From positions 1 to 64,000 of the forward strand of contig NZ_BONQ01000036.1 in assembly GCF_016862795.1 (NCBI RefSeq): 64,000 nucleotides of DNA, given 5' to 3'. The notes under the pieces were generated by a model. The model did not search any database. It worked only from the letters and a program-made list of their open reading frames with translations, and was not told where the DNA came from. The position numbers and the translations under genes are program-made. This document shows, piece by piece, positions 17,210 through 25,267 of the stretch. The stretch's first letter is position 1. Every line of letters starts with the position of its first letter. Origin of the DNA: Dactylosporangium siamense (GTDB lineage Bacteria; Actinomycetota; Actinomycetes; Mycobacteriales; Micromonosporaceae).

Positions 17210-18139
17210 CGGCAAGCGACAAGCGCCGCCCACGAGGGCCTGCCCGACGCCCTGCGCGCCGCGGTCGACGACTTCGCCAGGCACCTCGCCGGGGAACGCA
17301 ACCGCTCCGAGCACACCGTCCGCGCCTACGTCGGCGATGTCGTGTCCCTGCTCGACCACGCCGCCCGCGCCGGCACGGCCACCCCCGGCGACCTGACCCT
17401 GGCCGTGCTGCGCGGCTGGCTCGCCCGCCGGCGCGCCGCCGGTGCGGCCCGGACCAGCCTGGCCAGGCACGCCGCGGCGGCCAGGACGTTCACCGCCTGG
17501 GCGCACCGCGAGGGCCTCCACGCCACCGACCCCGGGCAGCGCCTCGCCAGCCCGAAGGCGCACCGCGACCTGCCGACCGTGCTGCGCGCCGACCAGGCGG
17601 AGAGCCTCGTGACCGCGCCGGCCGGCCGCGACGACGCCGTCGGCCTGCGCGACCGGCTGGTCCTGGAGCTGCTCTACGCGACCGGCATCCGCGTCAGCGA
17701 GCTGTGCGGCCTCGACCTCGGCGACGTCGACCGGATGCGCCGGGTCGTGCGCGTCATCGGCAAGGGCGACAAGGAACGCGCCGTGCCCTACGGCCTGCCC
17801 GCCGAGCAGTCGCTCACCGAGTGGCTGCGGCACGGCCGCCCGGCCCTCGCCACCCCCGCCAGCGGCGAGGCCCTGCTGCTGGGCGCCCGGGGCGGCCGCC
17901 TGCAGCCCACCGCCGCCCGCCGCCTCGTCGACGGTCACGCCAGGGCGGCCGGCCTGCCGCACACCTCCCCGCACGACCTGCGCCACTCCGCCGCCACCCA
18001 TCTGCTCGAAGGCGGCGCCGACCTGCGCTCGGTCCAGGAGCTGCTGGGACATGCCTCCCTCGCGAGCACGCAGATCTACACGCACGTCTCGATCGAGCGG
18101 CTCCGCAGCGCGTACGACCAGGCTCACCCACGCGCCTGA
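17042..18139 (+). CDS. xerC: Tyrosine recombinase XerC/XerD type with repeat N-terminus
   Basis: Site-specific recombinase of the chromosome-dimer-resolution type. 365 residues, about 60 longer than usual. An N-terminal SAM-like core-binding domain (about 75-160) precedes the catalytic domain. The latter has [12 protein letters not shown] (Arg), GKGDKER (Lys), [15 protein letters not shown] (His, Arg) and [14 protein letters not shown] (His, Tyr). The extra N-terminus is 11 units of a Lys/Pro-rich pentapeptide. The position near dprA and rpsB is where actinobacteria often carry xer genes, so it is probably a housekeeping Xer rather than a phage integrase. Translation is coupled to the RHH gene. 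Confidence 0.9.
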   Translation: MTKPEVTKPEVTKPEVTKPEVTKPEATKPETTKPETTKPGAKKPGAKKPGAKKPEARQATSAAHEGLPDALRAAVDDFARHLAGERNRSEHTVRAYVGDVVSLLDHAARAGTATPGDLTLAVLRGWLARRRAAGAARTSLARHAAAARTFTAWAHREGLHATDPGQRLASPKAHRDLPTVLRADQAESLVTAPAGRDDAVGLRDRLVLELLYATGIRVSELCGLDLGDVDRMRRVVRVIGKGDKERAVPYGLPAEQSLTEWLRHGRPALATPASGEALLLGARGGRLQPTAARRLVDGHARAAGLPHTSPHDLRHSAATHLLEGGADLRSVQELLGHASLASTQIYTHVSIERLRSAYDQAHPRA

Positions 18140-18180
18140 CGGCAAACCCGCCGGGCCGAGCCGCACAGGACATTAAGATC

Positions 18181-19347
18181 GTGGATGTGTCCGCTCCAGA
18201 GCCGATTCCCGGCGCGCGGCTGCTGTTCTCCAACGACGCAGCGGTCGCGCAGCTCAACCACGGCTCGTTCGGCCTGGTGCCGATCCCGGTGCAGCGGGCC
18301 CAGCAGCGGCTGCGCGACGAGATGGAGGCCAACCCGCCGAGGTTCTTCGGCGTCGGGCTGGAGGAGCGGGTCGCGCACGTGCGCCGGCACCTGGCCGCGT
18401 TCATCGGCGCCGACCCCGACGGCACGGCCCTCGTGGAGAACGCCACGACGGGCGTCGCCATCGTCCTGGCCGGGCTCGACCTCGGCACCGGCGACGAGGT
18501 CGTCACCACCGACCATGGGTACGGCGCGGTGGACCTCGCCGTGGACGAGCTCTGCCGGCGCACCGGCGCGAGCCGGCGCGTCGCCCGCCTGCCCCTCACC
18601 GCCCAGGACGACGACGCGGTCGGGGCGGTCCTGGACGCGGTGACCGGCCGGACCCGGCTGGTGATCGTCGACCAGATCACCTCGCCGACCGCGCGGGTGC
18701 TGCCGGTCCGCCGGATCGTCGAAGCGGTCCGCGGCCGGGCCGGCGAGCGGGTCGCGATCCTGGTCGACGCGGCGCACGCGCCCGGCATCCTGCCGGATCC
18801 GGTGGCCGGCGTCGACGCGGACTTCTGGGTCGGCAACTTCCACAAGTGGGCCTACGCGCCCCGGGGCACGGCCCTGCTGACGGTGGCGGCCCGCTGGCGG
18901 GACCGGATCCGGCCGCTGGCGGTGTCCTGGAGCCAGCCCGCCGGTTTCCCCGGCAACCTGGAATGGGTCGGCGCGCGCGACTACACGCCGTGGCTCGCCG
19001 CGCCCGTGGGCCTGTTCGTCCTGCGGTCCCTCGGCGTCGACGCCGTCCGCCGGCACAACGTCGCCCTCGCCGAGCACGGCCAGGCCCTCGTCGCCGCCGC
19101 CCTGGACGTCGACGTCCCGGCGCGCACGGGCCTGCCGATGGCCGTCGTGCCGTTGCCACCGGGCACGGCGGGCGACCCGGCGGCCGTCGTCGCACTGCGC
19201 CGCCGGATCTCCGACGAACTCACCGCCGAGGTCGCCCTCAACTCCTGGCGCGGTCAGGGCTACCTGCGGCTGTCGGCGCAGGTCTACAACCGCGAGGAGG
19301 ACTTCCAGCGCCTCGTCGAGGGCCTGCCGAAGCTTCTGGGCCGCTGA
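18181..19347 (+). CDS. Class V aminotransferase (isopenicillin-N-epimerase-like)
   Basis: A 388-residue PLP enzyme of fold type I, class V. Seen: the early LNHGSFGLVP, VENATTGVAIVLAGL, the cofactor-binding VDAAHAPGILP, and the PLP lysine in VGNFHKWAYAPRG. Isopenicillin-N-epimerase-like and cysteine desulfurase-like enzymes share these motifs; no beta-lactam genes are near, so substrate and reaction are unknown. The GTG at 18181 has AGGA 9 nt upstream; a second GTG two codons later is possible. Its last 110 bp overlap the antisense 3' end of the M23 peptidase gene. Confidence 0.85.
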   Translation: MDVSAPEPIPGARLLFSNDAAVAQLNHGSFGLVPIPVQRAQQRLRDEMEANPPRFFGVGLEERVAHVRRHLAAFIGADPDGTALVENATTGVAIVLAGLDLGTGDEVVTTDHGYGAVDLAVDELCRRTGASRRVARLPLTAQDDDAVGAVLDAVTGRTRLVIVDQITSPTARVLPVRRIVEAVRGRAGERVAILVDAAHAPGILPDPVAGVDADFWVGNFHKWAYAPRGTALLTVAARWRDRIRPLAVSWSQPAGFPGNLEWVGARDYTPWLAAPVGLFVLRSLGVDAVRRHNVALAEHGQALVAAALDVDVPARTGLPMAVVPLPPGTAGDPAAVVALRRRISDELTAEVALNSWRGQGYLRLSAQVYNREEDFQRLVEGLPKLLGR

Positions 19348-19852
19348 CCGGCAGCAGCCGGACCCGGCCGCGGCGCAGCAGGCTCAACGGGTCCAGGTAC
19401 ACGTCGCCGGCGCGCAACCCCCAGTGCAGGCAGGCAGGCGCCGGGCAGCCGGCGTGGCCCGCCCGCAGGACACCGAGCGGCGTCCCGGCTCCCACCACGG
19501 TCCCGGCCCGCACGACGGCGTCCACGGGCTCGTAGGTGGTGCGCAGGCCGCCCGGGTGCGACACGCTCACCACGGGCCGCCCGGCGACCAGGCCGGCGAA
19601 CGCGACCACCCCGGTGCCGGCGCTGCGCACCCGCGCACCGGCCACCCCGAGCAGGTCGGCGCCGCGATGGCCGGCCTTGTACGGATCGGGCGGCGGCTCG
19701 AACCGGCGCGTGACGGTCACCGGTGGATCCAACGGCCACGTAAACCCGGAGCGAACGGGCGCAAGGTGGCGTGGCATGGAGGGCAGCGAGAACGACAGCG
19801 CTACCAGTACAAGAGCGAACATCCGCATCGGCATGCGGCAAAGTCTCGCCAT
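19238..19852 (-). CDS. M23 (LytM-type) peptidase, secreted
   Basis: A 204-residue protein with an N-terminal hydrophobic signal (MFALVLVALSFSLP), then a lysostaphin/LytM fold: GHRGADLLG carries the first metal ligands and CLHWGLRAGDVYLDP the second H-x-H-like site. It would cleave peptidoglycan crosslinks or act as an amidase activator outside the cell. The start is uncertain among 19864 (GTG), 19852 and 19834 (ATG). The last 30 residues, beyond the normal family end, are low complexity and read through the antisense end of the class V aminotransferase gene. A DnaA-box pair lies just upstream. Confidence 0.85.
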   Translation of the reverse strand: MARLCRMPMRMFALVLVALSFSLPSMPRHLAPVRSGFTWPLDPPVTVTRRFEPPPDPYKAGHRGADLLGVAGARVRSAGTGVVAFAGLVAGRPVVSVSHPGGLRTTYEPVDAVVRAGTVVGAGTPLGVLRAGHAGCPAPACLHWGLRAGDVYLDPLSLLRRGRVRLLPVSGPEASAGPRRGAGSPPRGCRPAPTAAGSPDRARS

Positions 19853-19880
19853 CCCACCCGGCACCGACCACCGCCCACCC

Positions 19881-19914
19881 GCGAACCTGTGGACAACGCG
19901 GGCCTTGTGGACGA
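19881..19914 (+). promoter_or_regulatory. Second DnaA-box pair, copy of the 15.36 kb site
   Basis: TGTGGACAA (19888-19896) and TGTGGACGA (19906-19914) again start 18 bp apart, preceded by the same GCGAACC as the first locus. It lies between the divergent M23 peptidase gene and the small membrane protein gene. Confidence 0.6.
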
Positions 19915-19932
19915 CTGTGCGAAGATCGGCGA

Positions 19933-20109
19933 ATGAACGGCGTGCGGGTCGTGCTGGCCACCATCGGGATCATCGTGATCGGGATGATCGCCTGGTGGCT
20001 GATCAAACTCGTCTTCGGCCTGGCGTTCTACCTGATCCTGGGCCTGATCGTGATCGCCGGCGGGTATTACCTCTACACGAAGGCGACGCAGCCGACCCGG
20101 CGCCGGTAG
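19933..20109 (+). CDS. Small membrane protein, two helices
   Basis: A 58-residue protein made of two hydrophobic stretches (about residues 5-22 and 25-46) with a short basic tail KATQPTRRR. It is divergent from the M23 peptidase gene, with the DnaA-box pair between them. The family is not recognised. The ATG directly follows GATCGGCGA, a weak ribosome binding site. Confidence 0.65.
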   Translation: MNGVRVVLATIGIIVIGMIAWWLIKLVFGLAFYLILGLIVIAGGYYLYTKATQPTRRR

Positions 20110-20137
20110 TCCGGCGCCGGACCGGCGAACGCTGAGG

Positions 20138-20458
20138 TCAGCCGCCGAAGCCGTTGTCGGGGAGCGAGATGTCGGGCTTCTCGAGCTCCTCGACGTTGAC
20201 GTCCTTGAACGTCATCACCCGGACGTTCTTCACGAACCGGGCCGGGCGATACATGTCCCAGACCCAGGCGTCGTGCATCTCGACCTCGAAGTAGACCTCG
20301 CCGTCGGAGTTGCGCACGTGCAGGTCGACCTGGTTGGCCAGGTAGAACCGGCGCTCGGTCTCCACCACGTAGGAGAACTGGCGGACGATGTCGCGATACT
20401 CCCGGTAGAGCTGGAGCTCCATCTCGGTTTCGTACTTCTCGAGATCTTCGGCGCTCAT
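20138..20458 (-). CDS. DUF2469 family protein
   Basis: A 106-residue acidic protein with the full DUF2469 pattern: MSAEDLEKYETEMELQLYRE, the YRDIVRQFSYVVETERRFYL segment, and the C-terminal KPDISLPDNGFGG. The family is conserved in actinobacteria next to rnhB and lepB; its function is unknown. The ATG overlaps the rnhB stop by 4 nt. It is last in the lepB-lepB-NUDIX-rnhB run. Confidence 0.93.
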   Translation of the reverse strand: MSAEDLEKYETEMELQLYREYRDIVRQFSYVVETERRFYLANQVDLHVRNSDGEVYFEVEMHDAWVWDMYRPARFVKNVRVMTFKDVNVEELEKPDISLPDNGFGG

Positions 20459-21204
20459 CGCGGTCCGCCTTCCATAGCCACATTGTCGCCCACTTGCGCC
20501 GGCACCTTCGCGGCCTCGCCGGGCGCCACGCCGACGTTACCGCGCCTTTGCCTCCGCTGCCCCACCGCCGCCACGTTCGCGTAGGAGAAACGGTGCTCGG
20601 CGCACGGGCCGTACGCCACGAGCGCCGCCTGGTGCACCGGCGTGCAATACCCTTTGTGCTCGTCGAAGCCGTATTCGGGGTACGTCGTGTGCAGCGCCTT
20701 CATGATCCGGTCCCGGGTGACCTTCGCCACCACGCTCGCCGCCGCGACACAGGCCGCCACCTGGTCGCCCTTCCACACGGCGAGACCGGGCGCGCCGAGG
20801 CCGTCGACCCGGAACCCGTCGGTGAGGGCGTAGTCGGGGCGCTCGGCCAGGCCGGCGAAGGCGCGGCGCATGCCAGCGAGGTTGGACACGTGCAGCCCCC
20901 GGCGGTCGATCTCACCCGGAGGGATGATGACGACCGACCACGCGGTGGCGCGGGCGATGACCTCGTCGTAGATCCGGTCGCGGGCCGCGGCGGTGAGCAG
21001 CTTCGAGTCGTTGAGCTCGTCGATCTCGCCGCGCCGGCCCTGCGGGAGGATGACCGCGGCGACCACGAGCGGTCCGGCGCAGGCGCCCCGGCCGGCCTCG
21101 TCGGCGCCGCCGACCCGGTCGAAGCCGCGCCGCTGCAGCGCCCGCTCCAGGGCCCACAGCCCGGCGGCACGGTGCACGACGGTGCGCGGGGGCGCCAGCA
21201 TCAC
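20455..21204 (-). CDS. rnhB: Ribonuclease HII
   Basis: Removes RNA primers and misincorporated ribonucleotides from DNA. Catalytic motifs: the DEAGRG box in VGGADEAGRGACAGP, a second acidic residue in ELNDSK, and TRDRIM near the C-terminal third. 249 residues, with a C-terminal basic extension. The ATG at 21204 is chosen because it overlaps the NUDIX stop (ATGA) and fits the family start; the frame is open further upstream. Confidence 0.95.
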   Translation of the reverse strand: MMLAPPRTVVHRAAGLWALERALQRRGFDRVGGADEAGRGACAGPLVVAAVILPQGRRGEIDELNDSKLLTAAARDRIYDEVIARATAWSVVIIPPGEIDRRGLHVSNLAGMRRAFAGLAERPDYALTDGFRVDGLGAPGLAVWKGDQVAACVAAASVVAKVTRDRIMKALHTTYPEYGFDEHKGYCTPVHQAALVAYGPCAEHRFSYANVAAVGQRRQRRGNVGVAPGEAAKVPAQVGDNVAMEGGPR

Positions 21205-21701
21205 GCCACCTCCGGCAGCGGCGAAGGCGACGGCAGCGGCGAAGGCAACAGCGAGCGCAGCAGTGACGGCAGGTCCGGCGGATAGAACCGCTCGTCGGTC
21301 GCGTCGAGGTCGGCCGCGGACCACCACCGGGCCTCGTCGATACAGCCCTGCTCCACCTCGTTGAGCCGGGACAGGTCGATCACCGTCTCAAGAGCCCGCG
21401 CCACGAAGAACGACTGCTCCTGCGAATACCACGCGCCGTCGAAGGGGAACGTCACCGTGTCGGTGCGGACCGGCCCCTCCAACGCAGCGGGGTCGAAGCG
21501 CAGCCCGGTCTCCTCGAACGCCTCGCGCACCGCGGCGTCGAGCAGGGACTCCCCCGGCTCCACGCCGCCGCCGACGGTGAACCAGTAGGTGTGCGACGGG
21601 CGCGCCGGGTCCCAGCCGTGCAGCATCAGCACGCGGCCGGCGGGGTCCAGCAGGAGCACCCGCGCGGCCCGGCGGTCGATGTGTCCCCCGTCGCGCGTCA
21701 T
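21201..21701 (-). CDS. NUDIX hydrolase
   Basis: A 166-residue protein with an intact Nudix box GGGVEPGES...REAFEETGL (G-x5-E-x7-REUxEExGU). The strand-rich N-terminus (ARVLLLDPAGRVLMLHGWDP) is typical of small NUDIX enzymes that hydrolyse nucleoside diphosphate derivatives. The substrate cannot be read from sequence. It lies between lepB and rnhB, overlapping rnhB by 4 nt. Its C-terminus is a short Ser/Pro-Leu repeat. Confidence 0.92.
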   Translation of the reverse strand: MTRDGGHIDRRAARVLLLDPAGRVLMLHGWDPARPSHTYWFTVGGGVEPGESLLDAAVREAFEETGLRFDPAALEGPVRTDTVTFPFDGAWYSQEQSFFVARALETVIDLSRLNEVEQGCIDEARWWSAADLDATDERFYPPDLPSLLRSLLPSPLPSPSPLPEVA

Positions 21702-21720
21702 ACGACGAGACTACGACGTC

Positions 21721-22365
21721 TCACTTCGCGGTCGGCGCCGGCACCTTGTCGAAGGTGTCCGGGACGCTGAGCCATTTCGCTCTGGAGAACGGCCAGAACA
21801 CCACAAAAGCCCGGCCGACCACGGCGTCCTCGGAGATGGTCGCCTGCATGGGATCTTTGTTGTGGCGCAGGAAGTTGTACCGCGAGTCGCCGGATCTCGA
21901 CCGGTGGTCGCCCATCACCCACAGCCGCCCGGCCGGCACCGTGACGTCGAACTGCTCCTCGCTGGGGAGGTCCTGCAGCCCGGTCTCGTCGGCGTAGATG
22001 TAGGTCTCGTCGAGGGCCTTGCCGTTGACCGTGATGCGCTGCTTGTCGTCGCAGCAGACCACGTGGTCGCCGCCGGTCGCGATGACCCGCTTGATGAAGT
22101 CCTCCTCGGACGGGTCGTTCCGCCACGAGTCGGGCGCCTCGAAGACGATGACCTCGCCCCGGTGCGGGGACCGGAAGTCGTAGACGAGCTTGTTGACGAG
22201 CACACGGTCGCGGATGAGGAGGGTGTTCTCCATCGACTCGGACGGGATGTAGAACGTCTGCAGGACGAAGGCCCGCACCACGACAGCGACGATGATCGCC
22301 ACGCCCAGAAGCACTGGCAACTCGCGCCAAAACGTGTTGGGGCGCTTGGTCTGCTCGTCAATCAC
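21721..22365 (-). CDS. lepB: Signal peptidase I, short paralog
   Basis: Membrane-anchored serine protease that removes signal peptides on the outer face of the membrane. 214 residues: a single N-terminal helix (about 17-38), the nucleophile in IPSESMENTL, the catalytic lysine in DFIKRVIATGGD, and the GDHRSRSGDSR box. It is the second of two adjacent signal peptidases; only 21 nt separate it from the longer one, so they are likely co-transcribed. Confidence 0.95.
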   Translation of the reverse strand: MIDEQTKRPNTFWRELPVLLGVAIIVAVVVRAFVLQTFYIPSESMENTLLIRDRVLVNKLVYDFRSPHRGEVIVFEAPDSWRNDPSEEDFIKRVIATGGDHVVCCDDKQRITVNGKALDETYIYADETGLQDLPSEEQFDVTVPAGRLWVMGDHRSRSGDSRYNFLRHNKDPMQATISEDAVVGRAFVVFWPFSRAKWLSVPDTFDKVPAPTAK

Positions 22366-22386
22366 GCCCTGAAGGGTACGTGTTCG

Positions 22387-23958
22387 TCACCATCGCCGAC
22401 GCCTCAACCGCTCCTGACGCGCCGAACGGGTCGAAACCGTGAGAGAAACCGCGAGTGGGGCAAGCACGATATCGGGCACCAAAGGTAATTCAGGTGCTTT
22501 CGTCACTCTCGGACCCGCCGGTCCCGACGCGCTCTTCGGCACGTTCTTGAATGTGTCGGGCACCGGTAGCCAACCCCACCGCCCGCTCGGCCACAGGATG
22601 ACGAAGGCCCGCCCGATGACGTTGTCGATCGGCACCTGCCCCTGACACCGGGAGTCCTGCGACACACCGCGATGGTCGCCCATCACGAACATCTGCCCGG
22701 GCTCGACCTTGATCGGCCCGAAGCGGCGCGCCGTGCACTGCTTCGGGTTGGGGGTGGCGTCCAGCGGTGAGTCCTCGTAGACGTACGCCGACTCCTCCAG
22801 CGGATATCCGTTGACGAGGACCCGGCCCTGCACGTCGCAGCAGGCGACGGTGTCGCCGGGCAGGCCGATGACCCGTTTGATGAAGTCCTTCTCGCCGGGC
22901 TGGCTGAAGCCGACGAGGTCGCCGACGGTGCGGCCGAGCTCGGCGAAGAAGCCGGCGTCCTTGTCGACCTGGTTCTCCGGCGCCCAGTTGGCCGGGCCCT
23001 CGAACACGACGACCTCACCGCGCATGGGCTCGCGGATGTCATACAGCACCTTGTTGACCAGCACCCTGTCGCCGACGAGGAGGGTCTCCTCCATCGAGCC
23101 GGACGGGATGAAGAACGCCTGCACGAGGAACGTGCGGATGAGCACCGCCAGGCAGAACGCGACGATCAGCAGCAGCGGCAGCTCCTGCCACAGGGGCATG
23201 TTCTTGCGCTTCTTGCGGACCTTGCTGCGCCACGAGGTGGCGGAGCTGTCGTCGTCGTAGTCGCCGCGCGTCCGGGTCGAGGCGCCCCGGCCGCGGTCGT
23301 AGCCGCGCGACGGGCCCTGGGGGCCGGAGCGGCGGTCGTCGTAGCCGCCGCGGTCGTCGTAGCCCCGGTCGTCGTAACCGCGGTCGTCATACCCCTGGGC
23401 GTCATAGCCCCGGTCGTCGTAGCCCCGGTCGTCATAGCCGCGGTTGTTGTAGCCACGGGTGTCGTAGCCGCGCTCGTCGTAACCCCTGGCGTCGTAGCCG
23501 CGCTCGTCATAGCCCCGGTCGTCGAAGGCACGGTCGCGCACCACCGGCGGCTCGTCGCGGTCCCAGCGGCCCCGGCCGCGGTCACCGTACGGGTCCTCCC
23601 ACGACCGGCTCGGCCGATTCCAGTCACCGCGCTCCTCAGCGGAGCCACGCCCGTCGGAAGGGCCATGCCCGCCGGAAGCGCCACGCCCGTCAGAGGACGC
23701 CGGACCACGCCCGTCGGAAGGGCCAGGCCCGTCGGCAGGGCCCCCGCGGTGCGCCGCGCGGGAGTCGCCGCGCCCCCAGGCGTCGAACGTCTGCTGGGCA
23801 CCCTCGCCCGGCTGCCCCCAGTAATCGTGCTCCGGGTAGCTGTTGCCGCCGAAACCCGGCTGCCCACGCTCCCCGCCCTCCTGATCGAGGGGGCGGCGGC
23901 GTGGGTGTATGTCATCGCCGCGATCGTCGTAACCATCGCGGCCATAGTCGCTTGCCAT
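22387..23958 (-). CDS. lepB: Signal peptidase I with long Arg/Gly/Tyr/Asp-rich N-terminus
   Basis: A 523-residue signal peptidase I. Residues 1-245 are disordered and polar, with a pentapeptide RGYDD repeated about 13 times. A membrane helix is at about 258-281, the nucleophile Ser288 in IPSGSMEETL, Lys361 in KDFIKRVIGLPGD, and the GDHRGVSQDSR box. The C-terminus has a further hydrophobic stretch (about 490-510) and a basic tail, giving a possible second membrane anchor. It is close to rplS but separated from it by two tandem hairpins. Confidence 0.93.
   Translation of the reverse strand: MASDYGRDGYDDRGDDIHPRRRPLDQEGGERGQPGFGGNSYPEHDYWGQPGEGAQQTFDAWGRGDSRAAHRGGPADGPGPSDGRGPASSDGRGASGGHGPSDGRGSAEERGDWNRPSRSWEDPYGDRGRGRWDRDEPPVVRDRAFDDRGYDERGYDARGYDERGYDTRGYNNRGYDDRGYDDRGYDAQGYDDRGYDDRGYDDRGGYDDRRSGPQGPSRGYDRGRGASTRTRGDYDDDSSATSWRSKVRKKRKNMPLWQELPLLLIVAFCLAVLIRTFLVQAFFIPSGSMEETLLVGDRVLVNKVLYDIREPMRGEVVVFEGPANWAPENQVDKDAGFFAELGRTVGDLVGFSQPGEKDFIKRVIGLPGDTVACCDVQGRVLVNGYPLEESAYVYEDSPLDATPNPKQCTARRFGPIKVEPGQMFVMGDHRGVSQDSRCQGQVPIDNVIGRAFVILWPSGRWGWLPVPDTFKNVPKSASGPAGPRVTKAPELPLVPDIVLAPLAVSLTVSTRSARQERLRRRRW
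23329..23523 (-). repeat. Coding 15-bp repeats (RGYDD) in signal peptidase
   Basis: About 13 imperfect 15-bp units encode RGYDD/RGYDE variants; two units are altered (RGYNN, AQGYD) and one has an extra Gly. No spacers are present; it is a protein-coding repeat. Confidence 0.9.
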
Positions 23959-24006
23959 CGGCGTCAGCCTAGAGGCACAAGACCAAAATGGGGAGCCCAG
24001 CCCCGG

Positions 24007-24034
24007 TTGACCGGAAAGCGAGCTTTCAGGTCAA
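24007..24034. terminator. Hairpin, second of a tandem pair after rplS
   Basis: TTGACC-G-GAAAGC, GA loop, GCTTTC-A-GGTCAA: 12 bp with one mismatch. It lies between the stronger terminator and the longer lepB start; it may act as a 5' structure of the lepB mRNA or as a back-up terminator. Confidence 0.55.
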
Positions 24035-24038
24035 CGAC

Positions 24039-24073
24039 TTCGAGGAGGACCCGAATCCCGGGTCCTCCTCGAA
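24039..24073. terminator. rplS terminator, perfect 15-bp stem
   Basis: TTCGAGGAGGACCCG and its complement are closed by a 5-nt AATCC loop. It starts about 22 nt after the rplS stop and separates rplS from the lepB genes. Confidence 0.8.
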
Positions 24074-24095
24074 GGAAGTCGATCAAAGGTGCGGC

Positions 24096-24452
24096 TCAGC
24101 CGACCCTGGTGTCGCGCTTCTCCTTGATCTTGGCCTTCTTGCCCCGGAGGTCGCGCAGGTAGTAGAGCTTGGCCCGGCGCACGTCACCGCGGGTGACGAC
24201 CTCGATGCGGTCGACGGCGGGGCTGTTGACCGGGTAGGTGCGCTCGACGCCGACGCCGAAGCTCACCTTCCGGACCGAGAAGGTCTCCCGCAGGCCGTCA
24301 CCCTGGCGACGGATCACCACGCCCTGGAAGACCTGGACCCGGGACCGGTTGCCCTCGACGACCCGTGCGTGCACCTTGATGGTGTCACCGGCACGGAAGC
24401 TCGGGATATCGGTCCGCTGCGACATTGCGTCGAGCGCGTCCAGCGTGTTCAT
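24096..24452 (-). CDS. rplS: 50S ribosomal protein L19
   Basis: Large-subunit protein at the interface with the 30S subunit. 118 residues; signature [20 protein letters not shown] and [18 protein letters not shown], ending with the basic [18 protein letters not shown]. It follows trmD by about 98 nt, completing the rpsP-rimM-trmD-rplS order, and ends at a terminator. Confidence 0.98.
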   Translation of the reverse strand: MNTLDALDAMSQRTDIPSFRAGDTIKVHARVVEGNRSRVQVFQGVVIRRQGDGLRETFSVRKVSFGVGVERTYPVNSPAVDRIEVVTRGDVRRAKLYYLRDLRGKKAKIKEKRDTRVG

Positions 24453-24550
24453 CGCGGCAGTTCCTCGTCACTCAAGGCACGCCCGAATCAGTGGCGCGCG
24501 AACGTAAAGATGATCATGAGGTGCGCAGGCGTCAGCCCGCAGCAACCCCA

Positions 24551-25267
24551 CTACTTTGCCACATCGACGCCCGGAACCTGAAATCCGGCCCCCTCGAGGA
24601 GGTCGGGACGCCGCTGAGCAGTGCGCCGCAGCCCCTCCTCCCGCCGCCAGCGGGCGATCTTGCCGTGGTCGCCGGAGCGCAGCACGTCGGGCACGTCCAG
24701 CCCGCGCCACGTCGGCGGCTTGGTGTACATCGGCGCCTCGAGCACGCCCGCCGCGTGCGACTCCTCGACCAGCGAGTCGGCGTTGCCCAGCACCCCGGGC
24801 AGCAGGCGGGTCACCGCTTCGAGGACGACCAGCACCGCGACCTCGCCGCCGAAGAGGACGTAGTCGCCGAGCGAGACCTCGCTCACCCGCATCCGGGTCG
24901 CCGCGTGCTCGATCACCCGCTGATCAATTCCCTCATATCGCCCACAGGCGAACATGAGGTGCGAATCGCCCGAAAGGGCGCGAGCAAGAGTCTGCGTGAA
25001 GGGCGCACCCGCTGGCGACGGCACGATCAGGTGTGTGTCGGGGGTGGCCAGCGAATCCAACGCGGCACCCCACGGCTCGGGGCGCATCACCATGCCGGGG
25101 CCACCCCCATAGGGCGTGTCGTCCACGGTGCGGTGCACATCGTGGGTCCAGCGGCGCAGGTCGTGCACGGCGAGCTCGAGGATCCCGGTGCCACGGGCCT
25201 TGCCGATCAGCGACAGGTCCAGCGGGGCGAGATAGTCCGGGAAGATCGTGACGACGTCGACCTTCAT
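24551..25267 (-). CDS. trmD: tRNA (guanine-N1)-methyltransferase TrmD
   Basis: Forms m1G37 in tRNA, preventing +1 frameshifts; SPOUT-fold, trefoil-knot dimer. 238 residues. The start is [12 protein letters not shown], then [22 protein letters not shown] and [13 protein letters not shown], the SAM-binding knot. Its ATG overlaps the rimM stop by 4 nt. Confidence 0.98.
   Translation of the reverse strand: MKVDVVTIFPDYLAPLDLSLIGKARGTGILELAVHDLRRWTHDVHRTVDDTPYGGGPGMVMRPEPWGAALDSLATPDTHLIVPSPAGAPFTQTLARALSGDSHLMFACGRYEGIDQRVIEHAATRMRVSEVSLGDYVLFGGEVAVLVVLEAVTRLLPGVLGNADSLVEESHAAGVLEAPMYTKPPTWRGLDVPDVLRSGDHGKIARWRREEGLRRTAQRRPDLLEGAGFQVPGVDVAK

Noticed and set aside
17042-18139. Phage or genomic-island integrase
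   Set aside because: No tRNA, att repeats or phage genes nearby; Xer-type motifs and a core chromosomal neighbourhood.
18181-19347. Beta-lactam biosynthesis gene (isopenicillin N epimerase)
   Set aside because: Only family-level similarity; no other pathway genes are in the window.
19684-19700. tRNA T-arm-like sequence (CGGTTCGAGCC on minus strand)
   Set aside because: It lies inside the M23 peptidase coding region, and no acceptor or anticodon arms can be built.
23329-23523. CRISPR-like array
   Set aside because: 15-bp units without spacers; codes for the RGYDD repeat of a signal peptidase.
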